Made by a program: the position numbers and the translations under genes. A DNA stretch of 64,000 nt, from contig NC_077222.1 in assembly GCF_024763615.1 (NCBI RefSeq), positions 71,610,001-71,674,000 on the forward strand. The letters run 5' to 3'. This stretch comes from Phlebotomus papatasi. Its lineage: Eukaryota > Arthropoda > Insecta > Diptera > Psychodidae. The notes below the pieces were generated by a model. The model searched no databases, had not been told where the DNA came from, and saw only the letters and a list, made by a program, of their open reading frames with translations. Positions 56,230 through 64,000 of this stretch are shown here, piece by piece. Positions within the stretch are counted from its first letter, which is position 1; each line of letters begins with the position of its first letter.

Positions 56230-56825
56230 AGGGAAAAATGGGGCAGTAGTAAACATGAGTAGTTGTAAACACTGCAATATTTTTCAATTATATTAGACTT
56301 CATAGATAGCATAAGGATCCTTTGCCACTGTAGAAATGGTCGATATAAAGGGAAGAGTACCCTGGATCGGAATTTAAGAGACATGTTCGATATTTATTTG
56401 AATATATAAGCAACAAAATACTATGTGGTATTTTTGTGAATGCTAATTAGTATATTAGTGTTCCATTTAAATATATCTGTGCAATTGAATTTTAAATTTT
56501 TACAATAAATTAATAAAAAAATATATGTAATCGTAATTGTGTATTCTGTACCTCGGATCGTCACGAATTTAATCAGGTGTTTCTCGGAAAATTGGTTTTA
56601 TAAATTAAATCTGAGCTAATGCACTGCATTCTTGTGAGTTAAATGGTAAAAAGTAACTAATAATTTTTAAACGTTCATTTGAATTGGTGAAACAATATGG
56701 TAATATCTTGACGATCCGTGGAATACTGTCGATCGCTGGTCCTCTTACTTCCAAGTAGTGTAGATATAAATATATATCACTGTTTACAATTACCCCATGT
56801 TTACTACTGCCCCAATTTCTCCTAC
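56230..56825. mobile_element. MITE family A copy 5, interrupted
   Basis: The left end is CAGGGAAAAATGGGGCAGTA and the right end, reverse-complemented, is TAGGAGAAATTGGGGCAGTA with GTAAACATGGGGTAATTG. The central part (about 56350-56740) is not family A sequence and probably belongs to another insertion that I cannot delimit. Confidence 0.65.
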
Positions 56826-57069
56826 GGCCAATTAAAAACCATTTTGTAATACCCTCTAAGAAAACATAAAAGGAAAATAGTTTCAGGATGAATAAATACA
56901 TTTTATGAATATTTTCTTACTGCTTTTAAAGATAAAGATTAAAGACTATCATGTTACTAAAGCAATAATTTCGTCTAATAAACTATTTAGAGCTCCTGTA
57001 GTTTGAGTCTACAATTGATTTTCTTTAAAAACATGAGGAAATTTCAGATGTTCAATAAATTTCCAAAGC

Positions 57070-57747
57070 AGGGGAATTCTACCAAATTTCGGCAAGCTTC
57101 TAATTTCGGCCACTTATTTTTTTCCCCAATTTTCCATGAATTTTTAGTTTTCGCATACTCTAAAGATTATACAATGCAGAAAAAAACAAAAAAATGTCGC
57201 TTATAACAAAAGAGATGACTTTGGAAAAATTCCTGAAGGACATGGAATTATGAGAATCAAGGTGGTCGAAATATTACCCAAAGCTATGTCAGTATTTTTA
57301 TTATTCATTTTAAAATCTATTAATAACGATTTTGGGGAAAACAAAAATGATAAACTAGTTATACACAAGATTTCAAGCAAAATTCTCTAAAGAGAACACT
57401 GAGAGAAATCCGAAAAAGTTAAAATAACATTCCGGAAATGTTGATTTTACCCTGCATTATTGATCCGAAATCAGTGTAAATATTACCCTTTTTAGGTGTA
57501 TTGGGTTAAATTAACCCCCTTTCATGTTAATTTTACCCTTAAAAAGGTGTAAAATTAACATTAAAAAATGTTGATATATTTTTACACTTAAAAAGCGTTA
57601 AAGTTACGAGGAAAAAAAGTTAATCGCACCCTCTTTTTTTCTCAGTGAAGCAACAAAAAACTTAATTTGTATTGAAAGAATTCCACTTCAAACTTAAGAC
57701 TTTGGCGCAGACATGCATCTATGCCGAAATTTGGTACAGTTACCCTA
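57070..57747 (+). mobile_element. MITE family B copy 5, host of nested C2
   Basis: The left end is AGGGGAATTCTACCAAATTT and the right end, reverse-complemented, is TAGGGTAACTGTACCAAATT. Element C2 (57397-57647) interrupts it. Without C2 it is about 425 bp, the normal family size. Confidence 0.8.
57397..57647 (+). mobile_element. MITE family C copy 2 (CACTGAGAGAAATCC ends), complete
   Basis: The left end is CACTGAGAGAAATCCGAAAA and the right end, reverse-complemented, is CACTGAGAAAAAAAGAGGGT. The centre has TTAATTTTACCCTTAAAAAG facing GGTGTAAAATTAACATT. The 251-bp complete copy is nested in B5. Confidence 0.83.
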
Positions 57748-58369
57748 ATACCGATTATTTTCTACCTAAAAAACTAAATTACAATAATTTAATAGTGGTT
57801 TCATAATAGTAATAAATAAATGACTAGCACAAGATGAATTCTAAAACGGTACAGAGATCTTTGCTTCAAGTTCTAAAAGAACGTGAAGAACAATTTCCTG
57901 ATAAGTCTGTTTCATGTGTCCATTAATTCAATATTTTTGAGGTTTGAGCTGCAAAATATTAGAGTATTAATTTGGTAAAAATTAAATTTCGTTATTATTC
58001 AAACAAAACAGAACTGAAGAATTGTAAATACTCACATCTACAAAATAAATATTCTACATCTGCAAGATAAACATAAATTAGAAGATTTATACTAAATTTT
58101 GTTGAAGTAACCTCGTTTCAAACCATTTTGTATTTATTATAGTGAAAAATAATACGAAATTTTGTTTTAAATACAAATAAATATTCCAATTTTATTTTTT
58201 TCTGTAGATTTTATTTAAATTGTTTTTTTCTGATGTGCATATCAATTTTCTTAATCATTCGGATCGTACTATTTCGGTTAATTGATTGGGAAATACGCTC
58301 AATACAATTTTTTAACTTTTGCCCTTGAAAAAATGTTAGAAGGAATATTTCAAGATCACTGATGCATAA
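57748..58369. other. AT-rich intron stretch
   Basis: Nothing was recognised. Confidence 0.3.
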
Positions 58370-58689
58370 TACAGTACACTCTCGCTTATTCGGTTCTTTT
58401 AAGATGAGCTACTTTTTAATTCGGGCAGTAGATAAATTTGAGAAAAAAAATTTGTTGACTTTTTTGAAGTATGAGTCTGATTAATGAATAAATGCTCAAA
58501 ATTGCCATGGTTTTTCTTAGTTATGTTGTGATTTTTCATTATTGAGGCTTTTGCATTTACAATCTTTAAGGAGTATGTTAGTTTAATATGAGTATACAGA
58601 TGAACGAAAAATCGTTTTACGCCCGAATTTTTCGGTAATTTTTGTAATATTTCGGTCTCAAATGCTCGAATTTGAGAGAGTTTACTGTA
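58370..58689. mobile_element. pogo/Tigger-type MITE E2
   Basis: The left end is TACAGTACACTCTCGCTTAT with TCGG and the right end, reverse-complemented, is TACAGTAAACTCTCTCAAAT with TCGAG. The length is 320 bp with TA borders. The CTCTCGCTTATTCGG pattern is Tigger-like. No coding remnant is seen. Confidence 0.8.
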
Positions 58690-61082
58690 AAATGAATTTA
58701 TTGTTTAGATATACTTATAAAATATGACCAAAAATGTATTAAGATCATTGAATATGTTCCCGAAAAACTATAAATTTTTAGTAGACATTGAGTAGGGGAT
58801 GAGGAAGGTCTTGTTAACTACTTCAGGGTTGACTAATTTGTTGGCGGTGTCTGATGTCTAATTGAAAAATAACTTCCGGGGGTATTAAATTGAGCATCTT
58901 TTCTATAACTGTCTGTCTATAATACGGCTTATATACTGACAAAACTCTTGAAATTGCATGCTGAGAAAATCGTTATCAATGGTCTCTTTAATAAACCTAT
59001 TGGATTTTTTTAAGTAAATAATAGCATAAACCTAACCAAATTGAAAATATAAAGAATACTAGAGACAAGGTAAAATAATTGTATATAAATAGGTTTTAAC
59101 ATCAAAATAAACAAGACTTGTGCGTGTGAAACTGTTTGGTAAAACCAGATTTCCTTCGATAAAATCGATATAATATGCTTAAATTGAAGAATGTAGCGTA
59201 TTTAATTTTCTTTGACTCTTTCTGGTCTCTCTTCAAGTTTCTTTTTTTGCGCAAAGCGAAACTTGGACTTAAAAAAGAGCACAGTAAATAAAATGCCGGG
59301 GATATAAAATGCAATAATGCTGTGGTTCATAAAAAAAATACTAAATTACTTTGTCGTGCTTTTACTAGGTATATGGGGGGACTGGTTTGTTGTTACATAG
59401 CATATAGAGAGCGTACACAGTATTTATATATACTCATTTTATGTAGTGCACAGGTTAAAATTGACGTCTCTGTGACCATAATTCCTCTTCATGTCTCAGC
59501 AAATGAGCCTTAGTTGTATGTATGTATATTTTATATATATGTACAATGTGTTGGGAAGTCGTTCTCTTTCATTTCAAGTGTTGCATGGATGATTGAAAAT
59601 GATATAGTATATTACATATATGTATAAAATGTTTACTCTCATTTTGTATGATGTATATAATAATAGATTAATGTGCATATAATGAAATAATCATGAAACC
59701 ACGAGTTTGATCTCTCCACAATGCACACAATCCATTTACGGATCAAATAAATATTACTACTAGATCTCTCTGGCCTTCTGCTTTATTTCTTTCTCTTTCT
59801 TCTCTCTTTCTTCTCACTCTTACAATGCCCTTTTTATTGAATAAATATTTTCTAATTGGATAAAAAAAATTATTATTACAAATCCCATTTTAAATGGTGA
59901 ATTGAATAATTTCAATTGAAAGCGAGAAAATGTGTTTTTTTGCTTCAGAGATATCATCATGCAATTCACAGTAGAATGCACTTTTATGTCTCTGACATTT
60001 TCTATTTAATGTTTGCTGTAGGAAGAGAAAAAAAACATTTATTTTTCATAGCATAATTGGTCTGATTATTATCTGTAAATGAAATTGTTGTCATATGGAT
60101 AGAAAAGGCATGAGTGAAATTGTACTTAATTAACCCTGAAAAAAAAAGAAGAGTAATAATTATAAAATTCTACTATAAACTCTTTAGGTGCGCTATGCCC
60201 TATTATTTTAGACGATTTGTCAGTAATTTTCACAAATGACAGATGAATAATTAATATTTTTTTGATAGAATTTTTTTTGTAACTATCGCAAATAACCTTT
60301 TTTCCAGCATAAAGGTCAAACGGTATGAGATATTGGCTTATGATTTTCGGAGACCCTCTAATAAGTAGCCATTTTCTAGGAATGTTCCAAAATCATAGTT
60401 TTAAGTATAACCTGAACTCTATTGAACGTATAATTGGGGGTGAAAATGACATATATAAATAGGTTGTCTTTTGAATTTGTCAAATATTTGACAGCTTTTA
60501 TCCGAATATCAGGGTTCCGGATTGAGTGAACTTCAAAATCGGTTCCGAAAAATTCTTTCATTTTTGAATACATTTTGAAGAAAGTCCCGGTAAAAAGTAA
60601 CCAAATTGAATTTTCGAATAAACTCAAAATGAGTCTGCACTGGTTCCAACCGGTAAATGAATCGATATTCAAAGTATCTCACCAATATTTGATTTTGGGA
60701 TAGTTTTTATATAATACATCAACCAGTTCTATTTTAGTTCAAACAAGATCTTAGAATCTAAGAAAAAACTCTGCATCTAATATTATCCCTCGTAAGATAA
60801 TGTATTTACACTACAATTTCATTCAAATCTGGTTCTATAAATGTCAAAGACAATCTCTTTTCATCATGCAGAACACAAAAATTTTGGATTTCATCCAATT
60901 GGATTTAAAATATATTCACATAGATAATTGCCAGGAAGAGTCAAATAGACAATACGATGCCAAGTGCAATTTCTCGGTATGGCATTTGACGGAAATTATT
61001 CTCTTTAGTAGAAGCACAGAAACTATTTAATAGTGGAGTGTAAGAAGTATTTTAATTTACAGATTAGATCAATTTATTTATG
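58690..61082. other. Intron block before exon C
   Basis: This is mostly repeat-poor. A remnant resembling repeat T lies at about 60300-60660 (GTTCCGGATTGAG, CTGGTTCCAACCGGT). CT-rich runs occur at 59765-59820. There is no coding ORF. Confidence 0.35.
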
Positions 61083-61152
61083 TTTTTTTTTTTAATTCCT
61101 GTCCACATGAAATTTATCTAATTTGAAACAATTATCTTTTTTTGATTTGCAG

Positions 61153-61339
61153 GGAGAGGCGAGATATTGAATATCGCGGAAGTGAGAAACACAAAGACAT
61201 AGAGCGCGAGAGGATGGATCGCCAAGTGCAGCATCAGCAGCAACAGTCACACGATCGTCAGGATAAACAATCGTGTACAACGGCCGAACAGGCTGTGAGC
61301 AAACACTTTGAGGAATCTCTCCGTAACGTTAAAGATAAG
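61153..61339 (+). CDS. Tgi: Tgi/VGLL4-like gene, exon C with Tondu motif
   Basis: The acceptor GATTTGCAG ends at 61152. The first base completes Arg122 with exon B (or Trp10 with the alternative first exon), then 62 codons follow (residues 123-184). The exon begins with a charged ERRDIEYRG stretch and a run of Gln/His (QVQHQQQQ), and ends with EQAVSKHFEESLRNVKDK. Val170-x2-His173-Phe174-x2-Ser177-Leu178 fits the Tondu motif by which Vestigial, VGLL4 and fly Tgi bind the TEAD factor Scalloped. VGLL4/Tgi proteins have two such motifs, so the second should lie in a downstream exon outside the window. The donor is AAG|GTAATT in phase 0. Expected role: nuclear co-repressor that competes with Yorkie/YAP. 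The motif is short; another Vestigial-like gene is possible. Confidence 0.78.
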
Positions 61340-61499
61340 GTAATTCTTTTTCAAAGTTACTTTATTAAATTGCGTGAATTAAAGTTTATCCGGTAGTATG
61401 AGCTCAAAATTTAATAAACATTACAATTTACTTTTTTTAAACGTATACTCTTCGTTGAATTGCGCTGAAACTTTCTTCGGAAGTAATACCTTTGTTTTA

Positions 61500-62145
61500 C
61501 CGGTTTTACCATACAAACAAAAATGTACAAAGAAAAGTTTTTAAAAAGAAACTAAAAATGTTTGTAAAGCGATATTGTTACGAACAACAATGTTTATGGA
61601 AAAAGTACAAACTTTTACGAACCTTTTAATGGGTTATACGATTTACGAGCATTTTGTAAATACTCAGTAAGAATTCACAAGCATTTATGAACAATTTTAT
61701 AAAATAGTTTTTTCAGTATACATAGAATATTCGTAAATGTTTGTTGTGAATTCCCACTAGGAACTAACGAAATGTTCGTAAATCGTATGACTCACAAACA
61801 AGTTCGTAAATGTTCGTATTTTTTCACAAACATTGTTCGTAACCTGATAACTTGACAAACATTTTTTGCTATTTAACAAACATTTTTTTGTAAGTGTTCG
61901 TAAACAGACAAAGAAATGTTCATAGAATTTTGTCATTTGTTTGTAAATTTTTGACAAAAATACAAACAAATGTTTGTAAAAGAATAATAAATGCTTGTCA
62001 AATGATCATGGTACGATTAAAGTTTGTGAAAATGTACAAACTTTTACGAACTTTTGTGTGAACTATACGATTTACGAGTATTTCGTAAGCCCCCAGCAGG
62101 AATTCACAAACATTTACAAACAATTTTACGAAATATTTTTCTGTG
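61500..62145. mobile_element. MITE family F, a partial and a full copy in tandem (F2, F3)
   Basis: The right half of one copy (about 61500-61717) ends in TATAAAATAGTTTTTTCAGT. It is followed by a fuller copy (about 61718-62145) ending AAATATTTTTCTGTG. Both are filled with TTCGTAAATGTTTGT words in two orientations, as in F1. They begin about 160 bp after exon C. Confidence 0.72.
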
Positions 62146-62658
62146 TCTGCAAAATTTCACATTGTACTGCCACTTTTGTCCATTTTCTGTTATTTTCATA
62201 ACCTTACAGACTACTGTTTGAAAATATTCACTAGAATTACAAAAAAAGGACAAGAATAAAGTGTATAGATATCCTGGATATTTGTTAAAGGGATCAAGAT
62301 TGAAACTTATATATTTGTAGTTTTTAATAGGTTAGAAAATGAAATAAAGAACTTTAAGAAGTTTACCAGTGATTACGCCTGATTTAAGCAATCATTCAAT
62401 TGACTTCGCATACTAAATTTAATTCATATAAATGACTTTAAAATTCTTAAAAATATCTCGGTTTAAACCTATTTGAATGCCTGAGATGACGCTTTTAAAG
62501 AAAACTAAACAGTGAGAATTTCATGTTTTGAAGGAAACAATTTGTTAAAATTGGCGAAATAATGGGGAAATACTTTTAAGCGATTACCGCTTTATCGCCA
62601 TGTCAAAGCAAACTTTTATGCTTAAAAAACATAAATGTAGTGATTCTACGCATTTATA
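62146..62658. other. Intron stretch downstream of exon C
   Basis: AT-rich, with no exon recognised. Confidence 0.3.
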
Positions 62659-62913
62659 CAATGAGAAAAAAAGAGGGTGCGATTAAATTTTTTTCCTCAG
62701 AACTTTAACACTTTTTAGGTGTAAAAATATATCAACATTTTTTAATGTTAATTTTACACCTTTTTAAGGGTAAAATTGACATGAAAAGGGGTAACTTTAA
62801 CCCCTAATACACCTAAAAAGAGTAATATTTACACCGATTTAAGATCAATACCTGCAGGATAAAATTACATTTCCGGAAAGTTATTTTAACTTTTTCGGAT
62901 TTCTCTCACAGTG
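62659..62913 (-). mobile_element. MITE family C copy 3
   Basis: On the minus strand it begins CACTGTGAGAGAAATCCGAA and ends near TTTTTTTCTCATTG. The TTAATTTTACACC / GGGTAAAATTGACATG arms are as in C2. The length is about 255 bp. Confidence 0.82.
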
Positions 62914-64000
62914 CATAAATAAGGATTAATAATCTGATTTTTTTGTGTGGCCTTTGTGCATTTTTAAGGTTTCTTTGAAATATTCACTTCAACAAAATAA
63001 TGAGTTTAGTGTTTTTAAAAATATTTAAATATTTAAAATTTGAAATTTTCGACAAATAAACTAATTCATTACGTTTCATTGAGGACAACAATTAAAAATA
63101 ATTATTATTTGTATAATATCATAATTGAAAATAAACTATTTAACTGAAAGTGGCAAATACCTTAAAAAATTATTTAATTTAAAATTGTATCAATCAGTTG
63201 TTATTTTCTTGTAGCAACACAAAATTCAATTTTCTGGCAAATTGATCATGAACACGTTTATACTTTTTTATTTGGTATTGTGTTCCTCTTTCAACCTTGA
63301 TGAGTTTTTACTGTTGAAGAATTGCTTTCCATTAAGGCATTTCACGCTATTTTTGTACATAATATAAAAGGGCACCTAAATTTGTATACGTAAAGTGTAT
63401 CTTCATTGTGTTAAAAAGTATTACACAAAGGCAACTCTTAATGTCTTGAAACGTGATGTGATTTAATTTTTTTTCGTGTGTCCTAAAATTTTATTCTCAA
63501 TTTAAAGCAGAATTTTATTTGTATTTCAATGTTAAATATTGCAAAATTATTGCACAATAGCGCTACATATCTCTCACACGTTCTTCTCTTTCTGCTTTTT
63601 TTTATTATGAAGAAAGTTGAATGAGTTTAAACGGTTTCGCGAAGACACAAAAAAATAAATGAGGTGAAACTTCGCATTATTTTCATTTTGAATAACATTC
63701 TTTTTTGCCTTTTATGTAATATGTATGTATTACTTGTTTGTGATTTTGCATCAGTTTAATTAAACAATACGATACAAATTTACATAATTGCAATTACGCA
63801 TTTGAAATGTACATATTCCTGAATGTAGAAAATCTTGTCAATAAAATATTTAAAATAAATTAATTAGAAAGAAAAATGAATTAGAGAATTGAAAAAGGAA
63901 TGGAAATGTGGAACAAATTTTAAAAGTATTTTTAAAAATTACTTACATTTGGTATCACAAAAAATATCGTATCGTGCTCATCCATTTGAATAACTTGTAA
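62914..64000. other. AT-rich intron to the window edge
   Basis: There is no second Tondu exon and no other coding stretch that I can support. The gene is expected to continue beyond 64000. Confidence 0.4.

Larger units (their letters stand above)
6745..61152 (+). other. Giant intron (about 54.4 kb) between exons B and C
   Basis: The donor is GTGAGT at 6745. The acceptor is GATTTGCAG ending at 61152, with a T-rich tract upstream (about 61083-61145). The intron holds nearly all repeats of the window, the 500-N gap, and a candidate internal promoter with an alternative first exon at about 41207-42494. No other exon with matching phase and coding bias was found by eye. Confidence 0.7.

Overview
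The window looks like a piece of an insect nuclear genome, most likely a nematoceran fly (a sand fly is plausible, but I cannot prove the species). The DNA is strongly AT-rich, has spliceosomal introns, is crowded with short inverted-repeat DNA transposons (MITEs), and contains a 500-N scaffold gap (42538-43037). There are no bacterial-style operons. Almost all of the open reading frames are chance ORFs in AT-rich intron DNA.

I can support one host gene, on the + strand. Its exons are A (6238-6423), B (6566-6744) and C (61153-61339). The phases join cleanly into 184 residues and the gene continues beyond the window. Exon C ends with a Tondu-type motif (V-x2-HF-x2-SL), so the best call is the insect orthologue of Tgi / VGLL4, a Scalloped/TEAD-binding co-repressor of the Hippo pathway. 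Exons B and C are separated by an intron of about 54.4 kb. Inside that intron, at about 41207-42494, lies what looks like a second promoter and an alternative first exon. It starts at an initiator-like CAGTCGG and ends with a short ORF (MKYYIPYSA plus two bases) at a strong GTATGT donor, in exactly the phase needed by exon C. The gene would then make a long form with a Ser-rich N-terminus and a short form with a ten-residue N-terminus, both carrying the Tondu exon.

The rest is intron and 5' flank in which repeat-dense segments alternate with repeat-poor blocks. I sort the repeats by their ends. (1) Elements ending in TAGGG...CCCTA with the TA as probable target duplication: letter families A, B, D, K, L and a 200-bp hairpin family. 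D and B still carry pieces of a pogo/Tigger-type transposase with a psq-like helix-turn-helix. (2) Elements with TACAGT...ACTGTA ends, typical of pogo/Tigger (E1-E3). (3) Elements with CAC...GTG ends and internal fold-back sub-repeats (C, F, G, H). (4) Hairpins that begin GGCCTCTACACA (M, N), and further small families (I, J, O, P, Q, R, T). (5) One hAT-like insertion with an 8-bp target duplication. (6) tRNA-like SINEs and one broken LINE. Several are nested, which gives relative insertion ages.

The repeat-poor blocks (for example 4600-6200, 11900-13850, 16740-18400, 26550-28740, 32520-34900, 40584-42500, 46330-48130, 53700-56200) hold no coding sequence that I can see and are the best places to look for enhancers and alternative 5' exons. 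All family names and matches come from reading the sequence; no search was run.
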